Below, in pieces: positions 22,690 to 34,419 of a stretch of DNA of 45,504 bases. How positions within the stretch are numbered: the first letter of the stretch is position 1; the number at the start of each line of letters is the position of its first letter. The translations under genes were made by a program, and so were the position numbers. Origin of the DNA: Macrocybe gigantea (lineage: Eukaryota; Basidiomycota; Agaricomycetes; Agaricales; Callistosporiaceae); assembly GCA_011319805.1 (NCBI GenBank), contig SJRY01000166.1, positions 1 to 45,504 of the forward strand. The letters run 5' to 3'. The notes under the pieces were generated by a model. The model was not told the origin of the DNA. It was given only the letters and a program-made list of their open reading frames with translations, and did not search any database.

Positions 22690-25600
22690 CTAACCAAGCC
22701 AATTGCTGAGAAAATCGAAGCCTCTGTTCCAGTCAAGGTCCAGTCCCTGCTCCTTCCGCGTCAGCGCATCAATGTTGTACCGGCAGCGGTCGATATCCCG
22801 AGTCCCTAGATGCACATCGGTGGCGATGGTCCGGAATTGTGCTTCCGCCGCCGTGTAATACTCCGTAGACGCACGTGCATTCCGCTGTCTTGCATAAAAT
22901 TCCCCAGTGAGCTCCAGAGCTTGTGCAATAGCAAGCGGCCGACCAAGCTCTTGGCCTTTCTGTAGCGTCCGTTCGAGCGTCGGGATCACTTCTTCTGCGG
23001 GGGTTTTGATCTTGAGGAGAAGATAGTCCTTAACGAGCAGTGTCTCCACGAATCGATTGTCAGGACCAAAAGTTGCATAGAGCTCCAACGACCGGTCCAC
23101 GGCTTCCAGAGCCTCCTTCCACCTGTGCATTGACCCTAATGACCTTGCCATCGAGTGAAGACAGTACGCTGCGTCTACGGGTCGCCTGATTTCCGGGCTC
23201 TCGAATGCTTCCTTTGCAGCAGTGAGATGCTCCAAGGCTTCAGAATATCTTTGTGTGAACCAGCAAAATCGTCCTCGAGCGAGCTTGGCGCGAGCTCTGA
23301 CATAGCCGTTCGTGCCTATGTCTGTCTCCGACACGCCGTTGAGAGCACGTTCGGCGTCGGACCGCCTTTGCTTGTATTGATAGAGTTCGACAAGTTCAAA
23401 AGAGCATTCGCTGGTGCGTGCCGTGTTGGAAAGGCTGCGGAAGACGTCTCGCGCTTCGATGTAGCTTTGGCAAGCGTCGTCATACCTGTCCAGCTTGAAA
23501 AGGGTACTTGCTAGACAGAACAGGGCTTCCGCGATATGATTCTCAAGCTGAGCTTTTCGTGCAAGCATGAGGGTGTGCTCAATGACCTCTGTCCGCGGTT
23601 TCGTCCAGTGCTGGTACCAGCTGAATGCCAAGAGGACGTCGAGCGCCTTTTCAACACCGGGAACAGAGGAGGTCATGTCACTGGATTTAGTCGCCTCCAA
23701 GAGGATGGACTGTAGATTTGATTCTTCCGACGACAGTGATTTGAGATCGTCTTTAAACTTTGCATCGCCCGGAGACGACTTGTGGTCGAGAACAAACTTG
23801 AAGCATGCATTGTGGACGGTGGCCCGAATTTTGGAAGAGATACGCTCGCCGTGCTGCATGTATGACTGGACGACAGGTAAGACTGATATCGACACTTCTG
23901 ACACTTCCGAGTCTTCGAGTTCGGTGTCGATGATAAGTGCGACGTTGCTGAGCGCAGATATCGCGGCATTCTTCTTCTTGTTTCCCAACTCGGGCACCCG
24001 CCAATCCAAGTGACTGTGCGTCGTTCCGGCGGGAAGCATGGCAAGGACAGCGAGAAGCGTACGCGCAGAGGCATTCTTTGCGATGGTCTTGCTATTCATG
24101 GAAAGTCCTATACTGCGCGAAATGCTGTCTTCAACGGACTCGTCCGAAGAAAGCATCCCTGGGCCGTACTTGCGCCAGTCTTTTAACAGCGCTTCTGGCA
24201 TTGTCTTTGACCTCTTCCCAAGTGTTGCAACAAGAGTGATTGCGAACGGCATGTGACCCAACTCCGCCAGCAGTTCGTCGATCTTCGGCTTCCCTTTGGC
24301 GCGAGGATGGATAGCAATGTATATTTCCTCGGAAGTCTGTCTGTCAACAGCGCCAAGGGGCTTGTCAATCCAGTTAATCTGTTCCGACGGTGGAATGTTC
24401 GTCCGGATCGTCACTAGAATGCTGAGCTGGGACAACGCCGAGAGCCTGTGCAGAATGTCCTCGACGTCCTCTTTGCTGCCTTCCACGGGGTCCCAAGGCG
24501 TCTCAAAATTATCGAGGAGCATGAGACGCGGAGCGGGAGAGCTCTGCAGCTCTGTGACGATGTCCGAGATGAAGTCCCCAGTGTCCCGAGAGATGCGAAG
24601 GTTGGAATACAAGATATGAAGCAGAATGTCGGGAGAGGTCGCGCTGACGCACGGGACCCAGAACCGATTCTCCTCGCTGAATGTTTTCTGGATGTCAGGA
24701 TGCTCCATCACGGCAATAGCAGTAGACGTCTTGCCCATGCCGCCTGGTCCGTGAATACAAATCCGAGGCGGCCTCGAGCTTGCTTGAGTGTTAACGAGGA
24801 TCTTCACAACGTCGTCTACGAAGCCGTCACGGCCATAGAAGATCACAGGCTTGGGAGGCATCTGTCGAGTGGCTGCATGGGTAGCCGTGTGTGCCTGTCT
24901 CAAGAGGTTGCCCATTGATTTTTGGATAGCCCCGACCGTTTCTTGCACATAGTCGACCTTTTGCTCCATATTATGAAGGACTACACTGTGAGAAATGTCT
25001 CTCGAGACCTAAAGCATGGTATGAGAGAACAAAAGAACAACACCGAGGATGATAACATACATCCCAGTGCACGAGGGAGCTTCTCAACAACTCCATACAG
25101 CGTTCGACCTTGGCTTTGTTTGCAGTCTTGAAGAGGACTATGAGTAAACGACTCTGAGCGGCTATCTTATCGAGATCTTGTTTTACGGTCTCCAGATCAC
25201 TGGACGTTATCACCTAAGGACATTATCTGAGGAAAGCATCTTGTGCAACAATGCGCACCTCCTGAGTTTGTTGATATCGTCAAGGAGGTCTTGAGGCATG
25301 CTCCTACTCTCTTTCCCTTCAATGGCCTTGACCATAGCCAGCGTGATGTTTTCGATATGGTCTTTCAGTTCCGAGACTTTCTCCTCTATCTCAGTAAGAT
25401 CCTCAAAGGCATTCTCAATCAATATCCTGAGAGGGCGTGGATGTATATACGCTTACCTGGCAGGTCTCGATCAACACAAGCGCCAATTCAAGTACGCCTT
25501 GAGCCCCGGGGATCCCGCCGACGACATCCAGAGAAGACTTGAGAATTTTGATTCCTTTGCTGCTTGCTGCAAGGGCATAGTCCTGTGTAGTTGGAGTCGC

Positions 25601-25751
25601 CGGGTCTTTCTTTGCGCGCTTCCGGACCTGTGTAGAGAATGATTAGAAACCAGGCGCCGAGTTAGATGGCGTCTCTACTCACAGCGACCACTTTCGATTT
25701 TTCGCCTTGTGAAGTATAGGAGCCGAAGCACCAAGAAAAACACCCAGCCAT
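22690..25751 (-). CDS. NLR-like STAND protein: helical N-terminal region, NB-ARC, TPR repeats
   Basis: A fungal NLR-type receptor of the kind linked to self/non-self recognition and regulated cell death. The start is a small exon MAGCFSWCFGSYTS (25751), with cysteines that could be acylated. Residues about 40-180 (exons to about 24990) are helical (KGIKILKSSLDVVGG, ELKDHIENITLAMVKAIEG, KVERCMELLRSS) and resemble the MLKL-N-like/HeLo-like region common in agaricomycete NLRs. NB-ARC has the P-loop GPGGMGKTS (about residue 265), Walker B RLMLLDNFE, a TIRTN sensor and GHMPFAITL. The C-terminal 300 residues are TPR-like helical pairs (AEALFCLASTLFKLDRYDDA, YSEALEHLTAAKEAF, WKEALEAVDRSLELY). The 759-codon last exon is uninterrupted. 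Total length is about 950 residues. Whether the N-terminal part executes death is unknown. Confidence 0.85.
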
Positions 25752-26555
25752 GACAGGGATCGACTTATGGACAATACTCGGGTTGAACGTCCTTTACAGT
25801 GCCTTTTATAAAGCTTCCACCTCGGACCCTTCTCGGGAGTCACCCTGCATACCCTGAGATGCGAGTCAGATGCCAGAGACCCATCTACGCTGTTCGCCAC
25901 CAAGCCCGCTAGTGAGGATTAGGCAGGGAGCCACATTAATGGATGAATTGAACGTATTGAGCATCGAGATGGATAAGCGCCACAGCTTATTAGTCTCGAT
26001 GTCTGAAGTTGTGGAAGGACGTCGCAAGAAGGCGCGTGGTGATACTGGTATCTGGAACTTTACCACAAGGCATCTGCGGCAAAATCAGGTTTTAGGCAGC
26101 GCATCGTTTCATGCAACTCACCGAACTAACGCCAAACCTGCCCATCCACTTATCTGCTTGCTCCATATTGAAGGTATCGAATACCAAACAGTCAACCCGG
26201 GGATTGGATCAGGCTCTTTGCTAACTCTGACTTGCGAAAGTGGGACTGTGGCTCGAAAAATGGGTTTTATTTGGCATATGTCATGTCACGCTTGTCAACT
26301 TCACACCTCCGTATACGCGTGCTGCTGCTCTGTTTTATACTCGTTGCTTTTCTAACATACATAATTTTACATCCATTTGCTAGCGTGATATATGATAATG
26401 GTCCGTCAAGGATATAATGAACTCAGTTAACAACAGGCTGTACTCAACTCTCTCGTCGCGGAGATCCTGCTCGACGGGAAAAGATGAAGCATGAACGGAA
26501 CGCGTCTGGAATGTCATCGAGGAGAGTGAATGCTTAACGACGAGGTTATTCGCAA
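25752..26555. other. Intergenic between ASF1 and the NLR gene
   Basis: About 800 nt. It carries the NLR promoter and the ASF1 3' flank. A 161-codon ORF on + (25870-26355) and a 66-codon ORF on - overlap here. Neither has a domain or splice partners, so neither is called. Confidence 0.4.
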
Positions 26556-27325
26556 TCATTTCTCTGATGGTATTGATCCATTAGGTCTCCCGTCTACCGC
26601 CATGGAGTCATCGAGATCATCCGCCGAAGGAACGGGGGCTGATGTAGCAGCGCCTGCTGCAGCTCTTTCCACTTGAGCAGGTGCAGTATCCCTATGGTGC
26701 AAGTCAACTGAATGGTGTGACGGAAGGAACAAGATGGTCGAAGGATACCATTTGATTTGAAATCGGGTAACGCGAGGCTTCGTGCTGATGTCTCGCACCA
26801 ATCTCTCAAAAATGATATCTTGTGGAGGGTTTTCCTTCATCTCTTCGTTGTCATATTCTGTGTTTTGATAGTATCCAACGCGGACAAATTCCTGATCTTT
26901 GTACGATCCCGTTAAGATGAGCGCTGCGACACCTAGTACATCTGATGGGGGTATTCGAGATGGATCCGGTGCAGAGCCCTCGAATTCAAACGAGTTGACG
27001 CCGACGGGCACTGGGCCAACGAGGCAGTCATCAAGTTCTTGATCCAGCGCTTCGTCTTCAGGAGAGGATACGTAGATGAGTTTCCATTCCAAATCTGCAA
27101 AATCTTTTGATTAATAAGGCTAGCAACCAGCATAGTAAGGAGCATGGGATAGAAAGTTTACCTTCACGCAATGGCTGTATGCATTCAAATGTGACACGAA
27201 ATTTATATGGGTCCAAAAACCTAGCTGGGTTGTTGAGAAACTCGACGTTCTGGTATGAATATGAGACAAATAGATAAAAAACTTCATCTGTTAAACAGCC
27301 ATACCCTGATTGTGACGCTGGACAT
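26556..27325 (-). CDS. ASF1: Histone H3-H4 chaperone ASF1
   Basis: A nuclear chaperone that hands H3-H4 dimers to CAF-1 and HIRA in nucleosome assembly. Start MSSVTIR (27325) is followed by an intron, then [24 protein letters not shown] and, after a second intron, [55 protein letters not shown] and [12 protein letters not shown]. These follow the ASF1 immunoglobulin-like core closely, with the expected H3-binding region and acidic positions. After the last intron comes a short acidic Ala-rich tail ([14 protein letters not shown]) ending at 26556. The model has 196 residues in four exons, all GT-AG, intact. It is divergent from the RasGEF gene with a 620-nt shared promoter. Confidence 0.95.
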
Positions 27326-27945
27326 GTATCCGAGCTATTGAGCAGGACGGTGAAGCACAAAACACTGAGCGCGACGCGACCGTGACCGTGACATGACCCT
27401 GAATAGAGTGTCACATCACGTGGTTAGCATTCTCAGGACCCCAAATCTGAGTTGGCAGCTGATACCAGGCCTGATGGAGGAGACTTGTCATTCTCAGTCT
27501 CTTGACGGATTGCAGACAATTATTTTCTCATGAGAACCTGCCAAAGACGACAAAGAATAAAGATCTGGCAGGGCTGACATTAGGCACGGGGTCCCGATAA
27601 GTATCACGTGCCTGTCGCCGCTGATCGCAATCTGCGTATGGCCATTTTCTTTCCTTGTCTTTGCCCACAACATCGACCGCCCTCGTTGCCGCCGAACAGA
27701 CTTTGGCCAGACTCGGATTCTTTTCTTGATTGTTCCCTAACGTCACTGGCTCATTCTCGGCAGTTGAGTTGTCCGATACGCACAGGACGTCCCTCCACAA
27801 CCGTCAGGCTGGAAACTGGTTGTTCATTCTGATTATCGTACACCTATCACTCCCGTCAGTCGGAACGCATAGTATGTCCTTTTAGCGTGCTCGCTTTCCT
27901 TACTCGCACTTCTATTGCGCGTGTCATACATTTCGCTTGAACGCA
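27326..27945. promoter_or_regulatory. Bidirectional promoter region, ASF1 (-) and RasGEF (+)
   Basis: A 620-nt head-to-head region. Several short ORFs on both strands look like noise. No clear TATA box. Confidence 0.5.
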
Positions 27946-30900
27946 ATGACTTCTGTTCAATCCGACGTTGGAGACGATGGTCTGCCATCCCCCGCCACTC
28001 CCCTCGCTCTTCATCTATCTCCAACCCAAGTCAAGACTCCCGTAGCGCCAGTGGATGGGGACGTCTTGCAGGACGTACAGCCGTTCTCAGAACTGATGTC
28101 ACCGCTAGCACCCAAGGAGTCGCAACCCAGCCATCTTTTATTACCCGTCCCAACGCCGTCGACCAACATATCTCAATCGTCATTCAGCTCTTCTGATGCA
28201 GAGTCTAGCTTCATTGATCTAGATATGCAATCCCCGGAGTTTGCTTCTGCGGACATCACTGTTGCCTGTAGGTTCCGTTGGTTCTGATTTCAAACATGTT
28301 ACTGATCCAGCTGTTGCTAGCCGATGGTAGCTTCGTCGAGACATCTTCCGGCCCAGCGGCTCGCGAGATAAAGAGACGGTATGATCAACACATCGGAGTT
28401 GGAAAGTCTGTTCGGTCGCCGTATGCCATCACTGCGTTTGTGAATCAACATGGAAAGCACATGTATCGAGTCGGGTAAGCCACTCCCGATTTTCTATGGA
28501 AATTCACTGATATCATCTCAATTTTCTACAGACACCGCGAACTTTCTGCCCCAGCGGCATCAGCTGCAGCGGCCGAAGAACGACTTACTCAGTTCGCCAC
28601 GCCTAGTGAACCTTCGACCTCCCCACGCTCCAGACGTCGTTCGCGCATGAGCATGCACGGCCTTCTTCCCCATCGATGTTTAATAAGACTGGCGCCGTCA
28701 ATACGACAAGGTCTCAAGCAGTTTTCACCCATGGTAGTGGCGGCAAGAAGCTCCGGAAAACGAGGTCCATCCCTGATATGGTCAGCTCTTCAGCGATCGA
28801 CCCTTCCTCTTCACGTTACGTCGGTCCAACCTCGCCGACAACCGGTCGCGGCCATTCCCAAAGTGTAACGAGCGCCGATATTGCCATGTTTTCGCCGCTT
28901 GCACAGCATTTTTTGCCCCCAAAGAAGACCTGTTTGCGGAGGTTATGAATCGCCACGTACCCCGATCTGGAGTATCTACTGGGACATCCACTCGAAGTGG
29001 ATCCTTTTCCCGGTCGTTTTACGAACCTTATGACCACTCGAAGACTAATACTTTTATCTCCAACCCGTTCGGACATGGTGTTATGTTCGACTCTCCCACC
29101 CGAAAGCCTACTCTTCAGCTTCTCCCTCCCCCACGTTTCTTGCGCGAAATGCAGTCTTTTGAATCAGGGCTAACTGCCCGCCAATCGGATTCCCCCCAAC
29201 GCTCCGACGGTGGCTCGCCTATAGTCCTTGAAGGGCTCTTCGACGATTCCAACAGGCCTCCGTCCGCGTTCCGAGTCAGGCCTCCAGACGCCACAGAAAG
29301 GGCTCCCGAGCCCTCGCCGCTCTCCCAAGCACAGCCCGAAACAGATTCGGAATCAAAGAAAGAGCCAACACAGGAATCAGATGTTCCCCTAGGACCGTTG
29401 CCAGAAACCTCCATGATATCTCGCTATTCCACAGAGGTCTTTGACGTTCTGCAAACATATCGTGGTCTTCCTTTGTTAGAAAAGCTTTCCACTGGCCTCC
29501 AAGAAACGGCAGTGATTCGTATGTCGCTTTCCACCGATGAAACTGCCGCGCCGCGCAACGATCCTCGATTCGTGATATGGGGCGAGATCCAGGCTGAACG
29601 GGATGACGATGAATCAATATCGCACGACAGCCATACTGATGCGTCCATTCATTCGTCGGTCTCAAGGCGACGCAGTGCTAAAGGCAAACTGGAGTCTAAA
29701 ACACCTCCACCAGAGCGAGCCACCCAGAAGGTGGTCATCGCGGCCACCATTGAGCGGTGGATCGCTCAACTGACGAGCGATCTCAATTATGACGAACTTC
29801 TGGACTTTTTCTTAACCTATCGAACCTACATTAGCGCAATTGACCTCGGCCACCTCCTCATTTGTCGCTTCCACTGGGCGCTTAAGAAAGCATCCTCTGC
29901 GCAAGAGGAGACCGTACGGCGAATCGTCCGTGTCCGTACGTTCGTTGCGATCCGTTATTGGCTTCTGACATTTTTCACTGTCGACTTTTTGCCAAACCGG
30001 GAGCTGCGACTTTTGATCTCGAACTGGCTGAACGCTCTTGTACGTGATCCCATTCTGAGGGACCACAAAGACGGACTGGTGAGTGGTGTCGATATCTAGC
30101 ATTCTTGCATGGGTTTACTCTCACCTGCGTGTAGCAAATCGTGCGAAGGCTAATTAAAGTCGCAAAGGAGTGTAAACAAGCACATACTAGGATTCCATCT
30201 CAACCGAAGCCTCGTAAACCTGCCAAAACCGCCGCAGTCAAGAAAGCTCACCTACTGGGAGAGAAGTTTGCTGAGGTAGTCCAAAAGGCTGCTATCGAGG
30301 AAGAGGAGTCAGATTTGGATCTTGATTTTGTCCCCGAAGAAGGAACTCCCGCTGAACCTGTCTCTGCTTTCCACGACATAGCGAATGTCCATCTCAACGC
30401 CGCCCATGTTGGTGCTACTCATGTGGCTCCCCGCCCAACCTCTTCTATACCTATTTCATCTCTTTCCATCCTCCAGCACACGAACCGTGCACCAGGACCT
30501 GAGCCCTTCGGGATGTTTCGCACGTCCAAACACCCGCAGCGATGCCCGTCCACCACGGCGCACTGTCCAGGGCTTTTGTCAGGACGATCGGCCGGCTAGG
30601 GCGCTGGAAACGAGTGCTCAATTCCAGATCGGCTGCAAGGACCTCGTTGTCTGCGTGTGCCGATGTGTCGGCATTTGACCTGGAACTCACACTTTCGCAG
30701 GACCTACTGACGGTCAATGGCGGAGTTGAACAGTACCTAGGTGCAGCACGCCCCAAGTCACCCCCTGCCATTGCCCCAGATGCATCCGTCGCCTCCAAGA
30801 TTCCTGTCAGTAAACCAGCCGAGCCGCAGGGAAAGAACGATACAGAACCAATGAAGTCCATCAGTGAAGTGGCGGATGTCAAGCCAGCTGTCGAGGAGGT

Positions 30901-33030
30901 AATACCTCCTTCCTCATCGAATGAGCCGGGAGCTTCAAAAGCCGTTGATAAAGAACCCAAAACAACTCCGGTGCCCATATCCGCTCCTACACCTACCCAC
31001 CAGTCTGTGGCGGTATCTGAAAGAGCTGCTTCTTTCCGGAGTAATTCTACGGAGTCCTTCGGAACGCCTATCACGTCAGGCGGGGCCCCTCCCTCGTTTC
31101 CGCAGATGGCGACCCCGCCTTGGCGATTTGATGTCGTTTCCATTGATGATCTCGACTTTTCCGACACTTCTTCTGATTATCACGTCGTTAGCCCGGCATC
31201 ACCTCCTGGTCTGCGGCGAGCACCTCGCAAACTGCCTTTGCGCCGCGATTTCGAGTTCGTACAGAGACCAGAGAGCGTTTCTTCGTTGGGAATCATTTCC
31301 CGCGACTCTGCGGCATCTGCTACGTCGGAATCTGAAGCGTCTACATCAGATGTGGTATTAGGAGCAAGCATTGCACCATGGCAAGTCAATGCCCTGTTGG
31401 ATTCGCTGAGTGACGACGATGAACCTGGGGATGTGGAGGACGCCTTACGTCGACTTGAAGGACATATCAATCCCCAGAGGCAGAAAGAACGATCCCTCAA
31501 AGTGGATGGCTGGGTGCGCACCATCCAACAGCGGATGGTTACTGGTGACTATGAGAACGAACCGTTGCGCGATTCTGAGGAATCAGATAGCGAGGTCGAC
31601 GGTAGCTCGGAGGATCACGGATCTGCCAGCCTGCAGGATGCTGAGTTGTCCAATGCATCCGATGTCGCACTTCCCGAACCATCTCCCGAAGGTGCGAATG
31701 GGGGCATAGCAAATACCCCGCTACTGTCCCAAACTGCCCACGCAGTGCCTCCCCCTCCTGGCTTGGGCTCACCTTCGCGTTCGACAGATGCTAAACCAGC
31801 GCCTGAGGACGCAGTGCCCATCGAGATTCTGCAGAGCAGAATGCCCTCTCAGCCATCAACGTCGACATCGGAAGCCCCTCCCATATCCAGATTCGCGAAC
31901 CCCGAAACGCCGCAGTTCCATCGATCGTTCATTCTCAATTACCGCTCTGCCACGCTTGCAGAACACTTTGCCATGATCGACCGCGAGTTGTTTATGGGTA
32001 TCAAATTTGAGGAACTTGTGCTGGATGATTGGATGAACTGCGAGGAAGTTAACGTTTTGGACTGGGCACAGTACCTCAAAGACAGAGCTCGTTGGAAAGC
32101 GGAGTCTCGCTTTGCCGACAAGACCAGTGCGCTCGCTGCCGTCCGTGCACGATTCAATTTGATGGCGAACTTCACGATCTCCGAAACCGTCCTAACGCGA
32201 CCCGATGAACGACCAATGCTCATTGCCAAATTTATACGAATAGCGTGGGTATGTCACTCTCTGAGCTGCTTCTTAATCGCATTGTTACCGACGAACGCCT
32301 TCCAGAAAGCATATAGCATGTGTAATTTCAGTACTTTAATCGCAATAATCACTGGCCTCCAAAGCGACTGGGTATCGAGGGCGATGCGTCAATCATCCTG
32401 GCACCGCGTAGGAATATGGGAGAACCGCATGTTCAAAGATTTGAAAGTCTTCACATCGAATGTAGACGAATTCAAGTACATTCGTCAAATGGTGGAGTCT
32501 ATCATCGATGCCAAGCCTTTGGACACTAGCTCACATGCTCCTTCGGTCGTGAGCGCCGGCGCGGATACTCAATCAAGCAAGAATAAAACAACTTCAGAGA
32601 GGCAGCCTATCCCAACTGCTTGTATACCCTTCGTCGGTGAGTACAACTGGTCGGACCCAGGACTCTTCATCCTCACCCTGCTTCAGGCATCTATTTGGCG
32701 CAGCTGCAAAGGCATAGCAAATTGCCCGATCTCATCGATCCAACAGCTCCTCATGAAGCAGTAGGCATAGACCCTGTCACATCGAACTTTTTGGCCCCAG
32801 CACACCCAGAAGTCTTCGATGCTTTGGCGCCGCTACCGCCATCGATGCATCTCGAGCCGCTAATCAATGTCCATAAACAACGTCGCATCGCTGCGGTGAT
32901 CAAATCCCTTGTCGCTGGCCAACATCTTGCTAGCCGGATACAATTTGATGTCGATAAACGATTGTTCCAGAAATGTCTCCGTCTTCGTGGACTCGACGCA
33001 GAAACGCTCGAAAGAGCGCTAGCTCTATAA
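27946..33030 (+). CDS. Lte1/Cdc25-like Ras-family guanine nucleotide exchange factor (three apparent 1-nt frame breaks)
   Basis: A large GEF for Ras-like GTPases. Start MTSVQSDVGDDG (27946) is followed by Ser/Pro-rich sequence, then after an intron DGSFVETSSGPAAREIKRRY and YAITAFVNQHGKHMYRVG. The RasGEF_N region is ATIERWIAQLTSDLNYDELLDFFLTYRTY through VRRLIKVAKECK (about 29730-30190). A long acidic/Ser-rich linker of about 500 residues follows, then the catalytic RasGEF: SATLAEHFAMIDRELF, LVLDDWMNCEEVNVLDW, RFNLMANFTISETVL, FSTLIAIITGLQS, and LQRHSKLPDLIDPTAPHE after an intron at 32637-32690. The N- and C-terminal split by a long linker resembles Lte1. Breaks lie at about 28635-28665, at T6 28909-28914, and at GGG 30510-30512, each fixed by one added base. 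Stop is at 33030. Confidence 0.85.
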
Positions 33031-34419
33031 TCTGACTGAAGCATAACCGGTCAATTTCTCAACTGATCTTTTCCTTTCCACTTTTCGCATCTCTTTCATC
33101 GCTCAGTGGCATCTAGAACATCATAAAATCGGTTCGTATGTATAATATTATTGACATATCATGTAACGCCTTGTGATCCGTTTTTGACTTCAATCATAGC
33201 ATTCGTCCAATCCAATTATCCTTGGTTGCATCGCGTCAATGCTATGCATGACGTGTTTTCTTTTCATGTTTTCTGTTCATGTTCTTCAGCAGGGTTCAGC
33301 TTTAGTGGGCTTCTAGGTAGACATTTGTCCATACGAAATTGGTATAATTTATTTTATTGGACAAGGCAGTGATGCTTCGTGCTTCAAACTGGATCCACTT
33401 TGTATGCGCTGATAAACCAAGATTTCCGTGATAACGCCGTGAAGTATTAGTTTTGCGGTGTGTGCCCTGCAGATCACTGACTAGTTCACTGTAGCATACA
33501 ACCTGCAAGACTCCCGTTTTCGGGCAACTTCATCCTCAATAAATGGCTGGGTCTGCGAGGATCGACTCTGGTTCAACACGCGTCGTCAGGGCCAAAGATT
33601 TGACAGATGTCGACTTCCTGGCTGACGACCAGTAACGAACCTCCGTAAGTCCAACAGTGAAGGTTTTCTGCCTGTCCGACCACTAACTTTTGCTTTCAAA
33701 TTTGAAAGATACATAGGATATTGATTCTTTCAATTGTGACAAGATAGATCTTGGCTGCCCCGACCAGCGATGGACAATAGTAGATAACACTGCCATGAAA
33801 GCCATAGCAGCTTTTCCATCATGTCGGATGGAATTATATAGCCAGGGAACCGGGATGTAGCAAGGAGTCCATGACAGGTACAGATCCATGACAGCGTTCC
33901 CATCGTAGTCTCTTAAGCTCTTAAGTCCCAACAGCATCTTCAGCACAAGATACCACATCCATTCCTTTTCTCGCCTTCCCTCGGCGATGCCACCTGCGAC
34001 TGGTTCATCGTCTTCTACTGAGGCAGGCACCTCGGTTCCGTCATCCGCCGAAGGTACAGCGCCTTCCTCTCTTCGTGATATGTACTGAAGAGGCCTGCTA
34101 TGGCGGGTAGGCTTGCTATCCTCAAGACCGTTATCAACTGCTTCAAGGTCCAACTCCCACCGCTCCTTAGACCTCAATAAGGTATCACTTGCACGACACT
34201 CGAGGTAGGTCCCGGCGTTACCTGGTTCAATGTATGTTCTCGAAGCCTTCCCTTGAAACAGACGGCGCCCTCATGCGCGACAATCCGACCCCAGACTTCT
34301 AAAAGTCTGCTGCCTTCTCTCGTTGTACCTGGGTTTATGCAGGATGGCCAAGAACTACCACAAGAAGGTGCCCTCACTCTCTGGACAGCTAGATGTTGGA
34401 AACTGATGAAGATATGAAG
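33031..34419. other. Intergenic region downstream of RasGEF
   Basis: 33031-33680 is AT-rich with no coding signal and holds the RasGEF 3' end. The remainder overlaps a doubtful minus-strand ORF. No signal-peptide exon for the downstream two-module membrane protein could be found here. Confidence 0.45.
33683..34177 (-). CDS. Possible hypothetical protein fragment
   Basis: I do not recognise this. A 164-codon open frame has an acidic, Glu/Asp/Gly-rich middle followed by an aromatic segment (SLRDYDGNAVMDLYLSW, IPVPWLYNSIRHDGKAAMAF). A further open stretch upstream (34174-34377, GRIVAHEGAVCFKGRLREHTLN) might be a preceding exon, but no splice junction that keeps both frames was found. It could be a gene relic, a diverged gene, or chance. 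Confidence 0.25.
   Translation of the reverse strand: MRSKERWELDLEAVDNGLEDSKPTRHSRPLQYISRREEGAVPSADDGTEVPASVEDDEPVAGGIAEGRREKEWMWYLVLKMLLGLKSLRDYDGNAVMDLYLSWTPCYIPVPWLYNSIRHDGKAAMAFMAVLSTIVHRWSGQPRSILSQLKESISYVSFKFESKS

Noticed and set aside
25870..26355. 161-codon ORF on +
   Set aside because: No domain or intron structure; overlapping minus ORF equally plausible, so neither called.
30451..31167. 238-codon ORF on -
   Set aside because: Antisense shadow of the RasGEF linker region.
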